64,000 nucleotides of DNA from Triticum aestivum. Its lineage: Eukaryota > Streptophyta > Magnoliopsida > Poales > Poaceae. How positions within the stretch are numbered: the stretch's first letter is position 1; each line of letters starts with the position of its first letter. The position numbers and the translations under genes were made by a program. Of the stretch, positions 44,629 through 57,061 are shown piece by piece. The stretch covers positions 518,089,915-518,153,914 of the forward strand of contig NC_057795.1 of assembly GCF_018294505.1 (NCBI RefSeq), in the 5' to 3' direction. The notes below the pieces were generated by a model. The model had not been told where the DNA came from. It saw only the letters and a program-made list of their open reading frames with translations, and did no database searches.

Positions 44629-46126
44629 TAAAAGTGCGTTATGTCGACTAGAGGGGGGTGAATAGGCAATTTTTATGAATTCCTCACTAAGGAATTTCAG
44701 GGTGAGGAAATTCCTAAAAAAGAACTACTTGCAGCGGAATAAGTACTTAGGTATAAGCATAACATAGCAATAGCATAGTCATCATCATGAAATGAAAGAC
44801 AAACACAGAGTACATAAAGCGTAAACACATGATAAGCAGGATGAAGACAAACAGACTGAAGAATTAGGATTGAGGAATTTAGAGGAAGTCTTCAGTCAAA
44901 GTCTTCAAATAGTAATGATCAGGTACATCAACACATAACTGAGGAAATGAAAGGGTTGAGGAAATAGAACCAGTAGGCTCGATAAAGACAATGATTTGGT
45001 CGACCAGTTCCAACTGCTGTGACAGTTGTACGTCTGGTTGGAGCGGCTGAGTATTTAAACTCGAGGACACACAGTCCTCACTGTATTCTCCTTGAGCTAA
45101 GATCACGCAAATCTCGCCCAACAGTAGTGGTAAGTCTTCACAGGTGACTTCCAAACCTTAACAAACTCACTCACTCGGCAATCCACAATTCCTCTTGGAT
45201 GCTCAGACCATGACGCCTAACCGCCTGGAGGATACACAGTCCTCAAAGGTAACAAGCGTCAGTTCCATGCAGGAACAATCTCTTTAGTGATGCTCGATCA
45301 CTTTGGGTTTGTAGGTGTTTGGGTTTGGGATTTGGTTATTTCCTCACTTGATGATTTTCGCTCAAAGTCCTCGGAGGATGGGATGCTCTCAAATGACAAG
45401 TGTCAGTTTCTCTCGGAGCAGCCAACCAGCTAGTGGTTGTACGGGGCGGCTATTTATAGCCTAGGGAGCAGCCCGACATGATAAGACATAAATGCCCTTG
45501 GATGATATGACCGTTAGGTGGTAGGATATTTTTGGGACAGCTGGCGCGCGGCTCAGCAACGGTCAGATATCTGAGGTTCGAATTCCTCAGGGCTATCATG
45601 TTCCTCACTGTGTAGGCAATCCGCACTGGCGAATTCCTAACTCCTCAGTCAGAACAAATTCCTTAGAGACCAGAAGATCTTCGTCTTTGTCACTGAAGAA
45701 ATCAGCTGAACTGATATGAGATTTCCAATGGCTTCACTCGAAGGATTGGGTAGGTGTAGGATTTTGAGATGAGCATCACTTGGAAATTAGTTTCCTTAGT
45801 ATTGCCTCAACCCCCTTTAACAATATGGTGTTTCCTATGACTCAAAAAGAACAAAATGAAACTATGAAAACAAAAGTCTTCGCGCTTCATAATCCTCGCA
45901 TGAATATCCAAGTCTTCAAGGTCACACCAATTTCTTCATTTTCAAAGTCTTCAGGAGAACCAAAGTCTTTAGTCGAAGACATTCATTTTTAGGGGTCGAC
46001 TTTCACTGTAAGTATCAAACTCCTCATCGACTTATAGAGCATGTGTACACTCACAAACATATTAGTCCCTTGACCTATAAGTCTTCAATACACCAAAATC
46101 ACTAAGGGGCACTAGATGCACTTACA
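44629..46126 (-). repeat. Maximus-like LTR, 5' LTR of the element
   Basis: 1,498 bp. On the plus strand it starts TAAAAGTGCG instead of TGAAAGTGCG, so the terminal dinucleotide next to the primer site has changed by one base. It ends TGCACTTACA. Confidence 0.92.
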
Positions 46127-46135
46127 CCCTATATG
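46127..46135. repeat. Overlapping target duplications CCCTA and ATATG
   Basis: CCCTA (46127-46131) is the right duplication of the Maximus-like element and ATATG (46131-46135) the left duplication of Angela 2. They share the A at 46131. Only four bases separate this end of one retrotransposon's duplication from the start of the next element. Confidence 0.9.
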
Positions 46136-47817
46136 TGTTGGGGTACATAGCATGCAACTTGAAAATTTTCCTACGGTCACGCAAGATCTATCTAGGAGAT
46201 GCATAGCAACGAGAGGGGGAGAGTGTGTCCACGTACCCTCGTAGACCGAAAGCGGAAGCGTTTAGTTAACGCGGTTGATGTAGTCGAACGTCTTCACGAT
46301 CCAAGTACCGAATGTACGGCACCTCCGTGTTCAACACACTTTCAGCTCGATGACACCCCTCAGACTTTTGATCAAGTAGAGGGTCGAGGGAGGGTTCCGT
46401 CAACACGACGGCATGGTGACAACAGAGGAGTAAACTGTGGAGGGGGGCACCGCACACGGCAAATAGAATAATTGATCTCCTTTGGGGTGCCCCCCGCCCC
46501 CGTATATAAAGGAGGAGATGAAGGAGGCTGGCGGCCTAGAGGGGGCACGCCAAGGGGGAGTCCAACTAGGATTCCCAATCCTAGTTGGTCTCCCTTTCCT
46601 ATTCCAAGAAGGGGATAGAGGGAAGGAGAGGGAGAGGGAGAGGGAAATAGGGGGCCGCGCCCCTCCCCCTTGTCCAATTCAGACTCCCTTGGGGGGGCAC
46701 CCTGCGGGCTGCCCTCTCCTACTCCCTTATGTCCCATAAGGCACATAACTTCCTCGGTGGGTTCCGGTAACCTCCGGTAACCCCTCGGTTCCCCGATAAA
46801 TATCTGAAACGTCCCGAAACCGTTCCAGCGTCCGAATACCTTTGTCCAATATATCAATCTTTATCTCTCGACCATTTCGAGACTCCTCGTCATGTCTGTG
46901 ATCACATCCGGGACTCCGAACAAACTTCGGTCATCAAAAACACATAAATCATAATACAAATCGTCATCGAACGTTAAGCGTGCGGACCCTATGGGTTCGA
47001 GAACTATGTAGACATGATCGAGACACATCTCCGATCAATAACTAATAGTGGAACCTAGATGCTCATATTGGCTACTACATATTCTACGAAGATCTTTATC
47101 GGTCAAACCGCACAACAACATACGTTGTTCCCTTTGTCATCGGTATGTTACTTGCCCGAGATTCGATCGTTGGTATCATCATACCTAGTTCAATCTCGTT
47201 ATCGGCAAGTCTATTTACTCGTTCTGTAATGCTTCATCCTGTAACTAACTCATTAGTCACATTGCTTGCAAGGCTTATAGTGATGAGCATTACCGTGAGG
47301 GCCCAGAGATACCTCTCCGATACACAAAGTGACAAATCCTAATCTCAATCTATGCCAACTCAACAAACACCTTAGGATACACCTGTAGAGCATCTTTATA
47401 ATCACTTAGTTACGTTGTGAGGTTTGATAGCACACAAGGTGTTCCTCCGGTATTCGGGAGTTGCATAATCTCATAGTCAGAGGAACATGTATAAGTCATG
47501 AAGAAAGCAATAGCAATAAAACTTAACGATCATTATGCTAAGCTAACGGATGGGTATTGTCCATCACATCATTCATTAATGATGTGATCTCATTTATCAA
47601 ATGACAACACATATCTATGGTCAGGAAACATAACCATCTTTGATTAACGAGCTAGTCAAGTAGAGGCATACTAGGGACACTTTGTTTTGTCTATGTATTC
47701 ACACATGTACTAAGTTTTCGGTTAATACAATTCTAGCATGAATAATAAACATTTATCATGATATAAGGAATTATAAAATAACAACTTTATTATTGCCTCT
47801 AGGGCATATTTCCTCCA
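46136..47817 (-). repeat. Angela 2 LTR, 3' LTR of the element
   Basis: 1,682 bp. The polypurine tract (GCAAGTGGGAGAC on the minus strand, 47818-47830) abuts it. Compared with the right LTR it lacks a few short segments, for example after 46300 ('tccaaccga'). Confidence 0.9.
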
Positions 47818-47830
47818 GTCTCCCACTTGC

Positions 47831-48000
47831 ACTAGAGTCAATAATCTAGTTCACATCGCCATGTGATTTAACACCAATAGTTCATTGTATGTGATTAACA
47901 CCAATAGTTCACATCGCCATGTGACCAATACCCAAAGGGTTTACTAGAGTCAATAATCTAGTTCACATCGCTATGTGATTAACACCCAAAGAGTACTAAG
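47831..48000. repeat. Local duplications inside Angela 2
   Basis: The phrases 'agtcaataatctagttcaca' and 'caccaatagttca' each occur twice, and 'atcgccatgtga' or its one-base variant three times, within 150 bp. This is a small tandem rearrangement specific to this copy. Confidence 0.7.
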
Positions 48001-48159
48001 GTGTGATCATATTTTGCTCGTGAGAGAAGTTTAGTCAACGGGTCTGTCACATTCAAAGTCGTATGTATTTTGCAAATATTCTATGTCTACAAATGCTCTG
48101 CATGGAGCTACTCTAGCTAATTGTTCCCACTTTCAATATGTATCCAGATTGAGACTCAG

Positions 48160-50644
48160 AGTCATCTGGATCGGTGTAAAAGCTTGCATCGACGTAACTC
48201 TTTACGACGAACTCTTTATCACTTCCATAATCGAGAAATATTTCCTTATTCCTCTTAGGTAACTAAGGATAACTTTGACCGCTATCTAGTGATACACTCT
48301 CGGATCACTATCGTACCCCCTTGCCAAACTCATGATAAGGTACACAATAGGTCTGGTACACATCATAGCATACTTTATAAAACCTATGACTGAGGCATAG
48401 GGAATGACTTCATTCTCTTTCTATCTTCTGCCATGGTCGGGCTTTGAGTCTTACTCAACTTTACACTTGTAATACAGGCAAGAACTCCTTCTTTGACTGA
48501 TCCATTTTGAACTCTTTTAAAATCTTGTCAAGGTATGTACTCACTGAGAAATCTTATCAAGCGTCTTGATCTATCTCTATAGATATTGATGCCCAATATG
48601 TAAGTAGCTTCACCGAGGTCTTTCTTTGAAAAATTCCTTTCAAACTCCCATTATGCTTTCCATAAAATTCTACATCATTTCCGATCAACAATATGTCATT
48701 CACATATACTTATCAGAAAAGTTGTAGTGCTCCCACTCAGTTTCTTGTAAATACAGGCTTCACCGTAAGTCTGTATGAAACCATATGCTTTGATCACCTT
48801 ATCAAAACATATATTCCAACTCCGAGATGCTTGCACCAGTCCACAGATGGATCGCTGGATCTTGCACACTTTGTTAGCACCTTTAGGATTGACAAAACCT
48901 TTTGGTTGCATCATATACAACTCTTCTTAGAGATATCCATTTAAGGAATGCAATTTTGACAACCATTTGCCATATTTCATAAAATATGGCAATTGCTAAC
49001 ATGATTCGGATGGACTTAAGCATCGCTACGGTTGAGAAAATATCATTGTAGTCAACACCTTGAACTTGGCAAAAACCTTTTGCAACTAGTCGAGCTTTGT
49101 AGATAGTGATACTACCATTAGCGCCCGTCTTCCTCTTGAAGATCCATTTATTCTCAATGGCTTGCTGATCATCGGGCAAGTCCACCAAAGTCCACACTTT
49201 GTTCTCATATATGCATCTTATCTTAGATTTCATGGCCTCAAGCTATCTGTCAGAATCTGGGCTCATCATAGCTTCTTCATAGTTCATAGGTTCGTCATGG
49301 TCAAGTAATATGACTTCCAGAACAAGATTACTGTACCACTCAGGTGCGGATCATGCTCTGGTTGGCCTACGAGGTTCCGTACCAACTTGATCTGAAGTTT
49401 GCATGATCATTATCATTAGCTTCCTCTCCAGTTGGTGTAGGCATCACAGGGACAGATTTCTTGGATGAGCTACTTTCCAAATTGAGAGTAGGTACAATTA
49501 CCTCATCAAGTTCTACTTTCCTCCCACTCACTTCTTTCGAGAGAAACTCCTTCTCTAGAAAGGTTTCGTTCTTAGCAACAAAAATCTTGCCTTCGGACTT
49601 GTGGTAGAAGGTGTACCCAATTGTTTCCTTAGGGTATCCTATGAAGACACATTTCTCCGATTTGGGTTCGAGCTTATCGGATTGAAGCCTTTTTACATAA
49701 GCATTGCATCCCCAAACTTCAAGAAATGACAGCTTAGGTTTGTTGCCAAACCATAGTTCATACGGTGTCGTCTCAACGGACTTTGACAGTGCCCTGTTTA
49801 AAGTGAATGTGGTTGTCTCTAATGCATAGCCCCAAAACGATAGTGGTAAATTGGTAAGAGACATCATAGATCACACCATATCCAATAAAGTGCGGTTACG
49901 ATGTTCGAACACACCATTACTCTATGGTGTTCCAGGTGGCGTGAGCTGTGAAACTATTCCACATTGTTTTAAATGAAGGCTAAAGTCGTAACTCAAATAT
50001 TCTCCTCCACGGTCAGGTCGTAGAAACTTTATTTTCTTGTTACGATGATTCTCCACTTCACTCTGAAATTCTTTGAACTTTTCAAGTGTTTCAGACTTGT
50101 GTTTCATTAAGTAGATATATACATATTTGCTCAAATCATTTGTGAAGGTCAGAAAATAACGATACCCACCACGAGCCTCAACACTCATCGGATTGCATAC
50201 ATCGGTATGTATTATTTCCAGTAAGTCATTAGCTCGTTCCATTGTTCCGGAGAAGGGAGTTTTAGTCATCTTGCCCATAAGGCACGGTTCGCAAGTATCA
50301 AATGATTCATAATCAAGTGATTCCAAAAGCCTATCAGCATGTAGTTTCTTCATGCGCTTTACACCAATATGACCTAAACGGCAGTGCCACAAGTATGTTG
50401 CACACCCATTATGAACTTTGCACCTTTTGGCATCAATATTATGAATATGTGTATCACTACGATCAAGATTCAATAAACCATCAACATTGGGTGTATGACC
50501 ATAGAAGATTTTATTCATGTAAATAGAATAACAGTTAATTTCTGTCTTAAATGAATAATGGTATTGCAATAAACATGATCTAATCATATTCATGCTTAAC
50601 GCAAACACCAAATAATATTTATTTAGGTTCAACTCTAATCCCAA
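48160..50644 (-). pseudogene. pol: Angela 2 integrase, RT and RNase H remnants
   Basis: Recognisable pieces are: 50644-49922 with LWHCRLGHIGVKRM and HTDVCNPMSVEARGG; 49867-49367 with MMSLTNLPLSFWGYALETT; and 49233-48693 with the RT N-terminal half ([18 protein letters not shown]) and the segment after the first catalytic region. The first RT Asp motif reads QMVVKIAFLK, so the catalytic Asp is changed to Val. Further RT and RNase H sequence to about 48160 is only traceable by similarity to Angela 1. There are many stops and frameshifts. A dead copy. Confidence 0.85.
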
Positions 50645-51088
50645 AAGTATAAGGGGTGTGCGATGATGATCATATCAATCTTGGAACCACTTCCAACATA
50701 CATCCTCACTTCACCCTCAACTAGTCTCTATTTATTTTGCAACTCTTGTTTCAAGTTACTAATCTTAGCAAGTGAACAAGTATCAAATACCTAGGGGTTA
50801 CTGCGAGCACTAGTAAGGTACACATCAATAACATGTGTATCAAATATACCTTTGTTCATTTTGCCATCCTTCTTATCCACCAAATATTTGGGGTAACTCC
50901 GCTTCCTAGTGACCATTTCCTTTGCAGTAGAAGCACTCAGTTTCAGGCTTAGGTCCAGCTTTGGGCTTCTTCATGGGTGTGACAACTTGCTTGCCATTTT
51001 TCTTGAAGTTCCCTTTCTTTCCCTTTGCCCTTTTCTTGAAACTAGTGGTCTTGTTTAATCATCAACACTTGATGCTTTTTCTTGATTT

Positions 51089-51690
51089 CTACTTCGTCGA
51101 TTTCAGCATCACGAAGAGCTCGGGAATCGCTTTTGTCATCCCTTGCATATTATAGTTCATCACGAAGTTCCAGTAACTTGGTGATGGTGATTGTAGAACT
51201 CTGTCAATCACTATCTTATCTGGAAGATTAACTCCCACTTTATTCAAGAGATTGTAGTACCCAGACATTCTGAGCACATGCTCACTAGCTGAGCTATTCT
51301 CCTCCATCTTTTAAGCGAAGTACTTGTCAGAGGTCTCATACCTCTTGACACAGGCATGAGTCTGAAATACCAATTTCAGCTCTTGGAACATCTCATATGC
51401 TCCGTAGCGTTCAAAACGTTTTTGAAGTCCCGGTTCTAAGCTGTAAAGCAGGGTGCACTGAACTATCAAGTAGTCATCATATTGCGCTAGCCAAACATTC
51501 ATAACGTCTGCATATGCTCCCGCAATAGGTCTGTCACCTAGCTGTGCATCAAGACATAATTCTTCTGTGCAGCAATGAGGATAAACCTCAGATCATGGAC
51601 CCAGTCTGCATCATAGCTACTATCATCTTTCAACTTAGTTTTCTCTAGGAACATATCAAAAAAACATAGGTGAGCTACAACGCGAGCTAT
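51089..51690 (-). pseudogene. gag: Angela 2 gag remnant
   Basis: Fragments 51502-51311 (CTLLYSLEPGLQKRFERYGA) and 51307-51089 (MEENSSASEHVLRMSGYYN) correspond to gag of Angela 1. At the expected start (about 51690) the sequence reads ATA-GCT-CGC where Angela 1 has ATG-GCT-CGT, so the start codon is lost. The zinc knuckle region near 50930 is frameshifted. Confidence 0.8.
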
Positions 51691-51699
51691 TTATCTACA

Positions 51700-52902
51700 C
51701 CATAATTTGCAAATACTAACAGGACTAAGTCCATGATAAATTAAAGTTCAATTAATCAAATTACTTAAGAACTCCCACTTAGATAGACATTCCTCTAGTC
51801 ATCTAAATGATACGTGATCCAAATCAACTAAACCATGTCCGATCATCACGTGAGATGGAGTAGTTTTCAATGGTGAACATCTCTATGTTGATCAGATCTA
51901 CTATATGATTCACGTTCGACCTTTCGGTCTTAGTGTTCCGAGGCCATATCTACATATGCTAGGCTCATCAAGTTTAACCCAAGTATTCTGCACGTGCAAT
52001 ACTAGCTTGCACCCGTTGTATGTGAACGTAGAGCTTATCACACCCAATCATCACGTGGTGTCTCGGCACGACGAACTGTAGCAACGGTGCATACTCAGGG
52101 AGAACACTTATACCTTGAAATTTAGTGAGGAATCATCTTATAATGCTACCATCATACTAAGCAAAATAAGATGCATAAAAGATAAACATCACATGAAATC
52201 AAAATATGTGACATGATATGGCCATCATCATCTTGTGCCTTTGATATCCATCTCCAAAGCACCGTCATGAACTCCATTGTCACCGGCTTGACACCTTGAT
52301 CTCCATCGTAGCATCATTGTCATATCGCCAACTATTGCTTCTACGACTATCGCTACCGCTTAGTGATAAAGTAAAGCAATTACATGGCGATTGCATTTCA
52401 TACAATAAAGTGACAACCATATGGCTCCTGCCAGTTGTTGATAAGTTTGTTACAAAACATGATCATCTCATACAACAATTTATATCACATCATGTCTTGA
52501 ACATATCACATCACAACAAGCCCTGCAAAAACAAGTTGGACTTCCTCTACTTTGTTGTTGCGAGTTTTACGTGGCTGCTACGGGCTTCTAGCAAGAACCG
52601 TTCTTACCTACGCATCGAAACCACAATGAATTTTCGTCAAGTTGTTGTTTTAACCTTCAACAAGGATCGGCCGTAGTAAAACTCGATTCAACTAAAGTTG
52701 GAGAAATAGACACACGCCAGCCACCTATGTGCAAAGCACGTCGCTAGAACCAGTCTCATGAATGCGGTCATGTAATGTCGGTCCGGGCCGCTTCAACCAA
52801 CAATACCGCCGAATCAAAGTAAGACGTTGGAGGTAAGCAGTATGACTATTATCGCCCGCAACTCTTTGTGTCTACTCATGCATATCAGCTATGCATAGAC
52901 CT
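51700..52902. other. Angela 2 leader region
   Basis: Untranslated leader corresponding to 23487-24706 of Angela 1, with the same strings in the same order. No gene. Confidence 0.75.
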
Positions 52903-52916
52903 GGCTTCAATGCCAC
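52903..52916 (-). other. Angela 2 primer-binding site, degraded
   Basis: The position expected to hold TGGTATCAGAGCC reads TGGCATTGAAGCC on the minus strand, with several mismatches to initiator tRNA-Met. Confidence 0.75.
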
Positions 52917-54651
52917 TGTTGGGGAACGTAGCATGCAATTTAAAAAAATTCTGACAGTCACGCAAGATCTAACTAGGAGATGCATAGAAATGAGAGGGGG
53001 AGAGTGTGTCCACTTACCCCCGTAGACCGAAAGTGGAAGAGTTTAGTTAACGCGGTTGATGTAGTCGAATGTCTTCACGGTCCAACCGATCCAAGTACCG
53101 AACATACGACACCTCCGTGTTCAGCACACATTCAGCTCGATGACGTCCCTCGAACTCTTGATCCAGTAGAGGGTCGAGGGAGAGTTCCATCAGCACGACG
53201 GCGTGGTGACGGTATTGATGATGTGATTCGCGCAAGGCTTCGCCTAAGCCCTACGATGCTATGATCGGAGGAGTAAACTGTGGGGGGGCACCGCACATGG
53301 CAAAGAGAACAATTGATGTCCTTTGGGGTGCCCCCATCCCCATATATAAAGGAGGAGAGGGAGGAGGCCGGCGGTCTAAAGGGGGCGCGCCAAGGGGGAG
53401 TCCAACTAGGATTCCCAATCCTAGTTGGTCTCCCTTTCCTATTTCAAGAAGGGGATAGAGGGAAGGAGAGGGAGAGGGAGAGGGAGAGGGAAAGAGGGGG
53501 TCGCGCCCCCTCCCCCTTGTCCAATTCGGACTCCCTTGGGGGGGCACCCTGCGGGCTGCCCTCTCCAACTCCCTTATGGCTCATTAAGGCCCATAACTTC
53601 CCCGGGGGGGTTCCGGTAACCCCTCGGTTCCCCGATAAATATCCGAAACATCACAAAACCATTCAGGTGTCAGAATACCTTTGTCCAATATATCAGTCTT
53701 TATCTCTCGACCATTTCGAGACTCCTCGCCATGTCCGTGATCTCATCCGGGACTCCGAACAAACTTCGGTCATCAAAAACACATAACTCATAATACAAAT
53801 CGTCATCGAACGTTAAGCGTGCAGGACCTACGGGTTCGAGAACTATGTAGACATGATAGAGACACATCTCCGATCAATAACCAATAGCGGAACCTGGGAT
53901 GCTCATATTGGCTCCTACATATTCTACGAAGATCTTTATCGGTCAAACCGCACAACAACATATGTTGTTCCCTTTGTCATCGGTATGTTACTTGCCCGAG
54001 ATTCGATCGTCAGTATCATCATACCTAGTTCAATCTCGTTACCAGAAAGTCTATTTACTTGTTCCATAATGCTTCATCCCGTAACTAACTCATTAGTCAC
54101 ATTGCTTGCAAGGCTTATAGTGATGAGCATTACCGAGAGGGCCCAGAGATACATCTTTGATACACGGAGTGACAAATACTAATCTCGATCTATGCCAACT
54201 CAACAAACACCTTTGGAGACACATGTGGAGCATCTCACCCATTTACGCTGTGACGTTTGATAGCACACAAGGTGTTCCTCCGGTATTCGGGAGTTGCATA
54301 ATCTCATAGTCAGAGGAACATGTATAAGTCATGAAGAAAGCAATGGCAATAAAACTTAACGATCATTATGCTAAGCTAACGGATGGGTCTTGTCCATCAC
54401 AACATTCACTAATGATGTGATCTCGTTTATCAAATGACAACACATGTCTATGGTCAGGAAACATAACCATATTTGATTAACGAGCTAGTCCAGTAGAGGC
54501 ATAGTAGGGACACTTTGTTTTGTCTATGTATTCACACATGTACTAAGTTTCCGGTTAATACAATTCTAGCATGAATAATAAACATTTATCATGATATAAA
54601 TAAAATATAAAATAACAACTTTATTATTGCCTCTAGGGAATATTTCCTTCA
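52917..54651 (-). repeat. Angela 2 LTR, 5' LTR of the element
   Basis: 1,735 bp with termini TGTTGGGGAAC and TTTCCTTCA. TATATAAA near 53343 lies in the TATA position seen in the other Angela LTRs. Confidence 0.9.
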
Positions 54652-54656
54652 ATATG

Positions 54657-55709
54657 GACTCAAACAAGCTCCCAGGACATGGTACTCTAGACTAAGTTAA
54701 AAGCTGCAAACCCTTGGTTTTGTTCATTCTAAGTCTGACACATCTTTGTTCATTTAAAACAAGCTGAAAACATCCATATTTGTTCTTATATATGTTGATG
54801 ATATTATTGTCGCAAGCTCATCTGATGAAATATCAAGGCTGTTGAAGGATTTAAGTGTTGAGTTTGTTCTCAAGGATCTGGGTGACTTGCATTTCTTCCT
54901 AGGGATTGAAGTCAAGAAACAAGGTGACATTCTTCATCTCTCTCAGGAGAAGTATGCCACTGACCTGGTAAGAAGAGTTGGGTTACAGGGATGCAAATCC
55001 TCATCAACTCCATTGTCCAACACAGAGAAGTTGTCACTTGCAGAAGGAGAGCCTTTCGGTCAAGATGACCACACTTGGTATAGAAGCTTAGTAGGTGCAC
55101 TTCAATATTTGACCTTGACAAGACCTGATATTTCATTTGCAGTAAACAAAGTTTGCCAGTTTCTTCATGCACCGACCAAAACTCATTGGACTGCTACTAA
55201 ACATATAGTGAGATATGTGAAAGATAGAGTTAATGTTGGACTTACTTTCAACAAGTCTTCATCTACACTTGTTAGTGCCTTTTCTGACTCTGACTGGGCA
55301 GGATGTTTAGATGACAGACGATCTACTGGTAGGTTTGCAGTATTCCTTGGTCCGAACTTGATATCATGGTGTGCAAAGAAACAAGCCACTATATAGGCTT
55401 TGGCCAATGCAACATCTAAGATCATCTGGGTTCAATCCATGTTAAAAGAGCTTGGTGTAAAGAACACTCAAGCCCCATGTTTGTGGTGTGATAATCTTGG
55501 TGCCACTTACCTGTCTGCTAACCCTGTTTTTCATGCAAGGACAAAACATATTGAGATTGGTTTCCACTTTGTTAGAGAATGAGTTGCTAATAAGCAGTTG
55601 GAAATTTGTTTTATTCATTCTCGAGATCAAGTTGCATATGGATTCACCAAAGTTTTGCCCACACAAAATTGTGAAGAGTTCAAGCGTAATCCCAACTTGA
55701 TGAAGTTGT
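54657..55709 (+). pseudogene. pol: Copia A: rest of reverse transcriptase and RNase H
   Basis: Coding resumes right after the ATATG duplication in the RT block that was cut at 31561. The YVDD box is at about 54793 ([12 protein letters not shown]). Then come [17 protein letters not shown], the RNase H region ([37 protein letters not shown]) and the C-terminal [18 protein letters not shown] at 55394, a TGA after FHFVRE and at least one upstream stop break the frame. The element is in the Copia order and in plus orientation. Confidence 0.88.
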
Positions 55710-55710
55710 G

Positions 55711-55979
55711 ATTAAGGGAGGGTGTTGAACGTAATATTGATCACACACATGCCTACGTGACAAGGTTCAAAGACTTGGAGATAATCATCACAGGAGGAGT
55801 CCAACTGTCTAGATAGACTAGAATCTTTAGCTTTTTTGCACATGGTTGTAACTTACCTTATCTCTTCCTCTTCAAGTTTGTAATCTGAACCAACCTTGTA
55901 CACTATGCCAGGAGGTCGATCGCGACCTGGCTATATTAACATGAAACCGTCGCCCTGTAAGGTACGACGTTCCTCCACA
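55711..55979 (+). repeat. Copia A polypurine tract and 3' LTR
   Basis: ATTAAGGGAGGG (55711-55722) is a polypurine tract. The LTR then starts TGTTGAACG at 55723. The end at TCCTCCACA (55979) is chosen because it closes with CA; with no second LTR in the window it is uncertain. Confidence 0.6.
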
Positions 55980-56122
55980 GTGAGATGTAGCCCAAAGACA
56001 TTCAGGTGAATTGGATTTTGCATGTGTCAAAGTCAGCTCGCGGTGCTCTAAATAGATTTTTCTTGTTCCAATTTGTGTCGTTTATTTCTGACCTCATGAT
56101 TCGTGTTCGTTTTTTGCAGCTA

Positions 56123-56203
56123 TTCCCTCCATAAACAAATATAAAAGTATGAAGATCATTAAAATAGTGATCTAAACGCTCTTATGTCTCCTTACAGAGG
56201 GAG
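56123..56203. mobile_element. Stowaway MITE, 81 bp
   Basis: Starts TTCCCTCCATAAAC and ends CTTACAGAGGGAG, with TA at 56121-56122 and 56204-56205. The interior 'tgatctaaacgctcttatg' is the signature of a common Triticeae Stowaway family. Confidence 0.88.
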
Positions 56204-56339
56204 TACTAGCTAGCTCTTGGACTAATTTTGATTTATTGCAGCATTTTTTTTTGTTTATTTTAGTCATTCCGAATGTTTCTCTTACGTTCTCAGGCTAGTA
56301 TGTCTGTCAGGTTCTTTCACCGGTGTTAGTGTATACATG

Positions 56340-56870
56340 TACTAGTTGACCCGTTGCGCCAAATGGCACAGAGATCTGCTGATTCCATGTCAGCGATGAA
56401 AACAAATCCATGGTTTAGTTGATTTTGTTACAAGCAAGCACATATGACAACAAATTTAATCTCTGTTAGGTGGGGAAGGCGGGGGCTTGTTGTCTACAAT
56501 AGATGTATATACACATTTAAATTTGATAGCATAGAGTTCTATTTGAAACAAAATCTATGTAACAAAGCTAACCCGCTTTAGTATGAAACAATGGTTTTTT
56601 ATTGTCTATAATGAGATGTATATACACATTTTAATTTGGTAGCACAAAGTCCCATCCAAAATCATGCCGTTGAAAATACATGTATCCTTTTTCATCCATG
56701 TGCGCATTGTAAAAAAACATGTTTTAGCTATGAGCATGCACATACCGTAACAAATTTAATCCCCTTTAGTAAAAACATATAGGTTTATTGTCTACAATAA
56801 GATGTACATGCACATTTCACTTTGGTATCGTGGAGTCTCGTTCAAAACATCGCGTTGAAAATATATTTTT
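56340..56870. repeat. Degenerate ~140-180-bp direct repeats
   Basis: Three related units share 'ttgtctacaataagatgtat' or close variants at about 56494, 56613 and 56779, followed by 'acacatttaaatttggtag' and 'gttgaaaatac' variants. The block starts with CTAGTTGACCCGTTGCGCC at 56342, which resembles the end of a small non-autonomous transposon. No opposite end could be fixed. Confidence 0.5.
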
Positions 56871-56911
56871 CAGGAATCTTTTGTTTGAGCAAGTACGCGG
56901 GGTAAGAATTT

Positions 56912-57061
56912 CAGCAATGCTATACGGACGATGAAGACAGACGATTCATGCACGACAGTGAAATCCAGCCGCGCATGCATGTGTACAGGAGAGCTAACGG
57001 CCGCCCGATTTTTAATCGTCTTCACATCGTCTACACTTTTGTCGTCCGTACAGCATTTCCG
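56912..57061. mobile_element. Mutator-type MITE with 9-bp target duplication
   Basis: A 150-bp element. Its ends, CAGCAATGCTATACGGACGA and CGGAAATGCTGTACGGACGA (read inward), match at 17 of 20 positions. TAAGAATTT is duplicated perfectly at 56903-56911 and 57062-57070. A 9-bp duplication is the hallmark of Mutator-like elements. The interior is not coding. Confidence 0.88.

Larger units (their letters stand above)
31562..46126 (-). mobile_element. Maximus-like Sirevirus (Copia), complete
   Basis: 14,565 bp, coding on the minus strand, bounded by ~1.5-kb LTRs and the perfect duplication CCCTA. Internal order on the minus strand is primer site, long gag with zinc knuckle, protease, integrase, RT, RNase H, then a large extra ORF before the 3' LTR. 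Unusual length, large gag and an ORF after pol are Sirevirus traits. The LTR termini match what I recall of the Triticeae family Maximus. The element sits in the RT gene of Copia A. A 300-bp LTR sample differs by about 6% by eye. Coding contains several stops and frameshifts. Confidence 0.93.
46136..54651 (-). mobile_element. Angela-like Copia element 2, complete but strongly decayed
   Basis: 8,516 bp between LTRs (plus-strand termini TGTTGGGG and TTCCTCCA or TTCCTTCA), flanked by the perfect duplication ATATG (46131-46135, 54652-54656). Coding is on the minus strand and broken everywhere. LTR sample divergence is about 10% by eye, the highest in the window. It lies in Copia A directly beside the Maximus-like element. 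Confidence 0.92.

Noticed and set aside
46136..54651. Maximus plus Angela 2 as one composite element
   Set aside because: Each has its own LTR pair, primer site and perfect target duplication.
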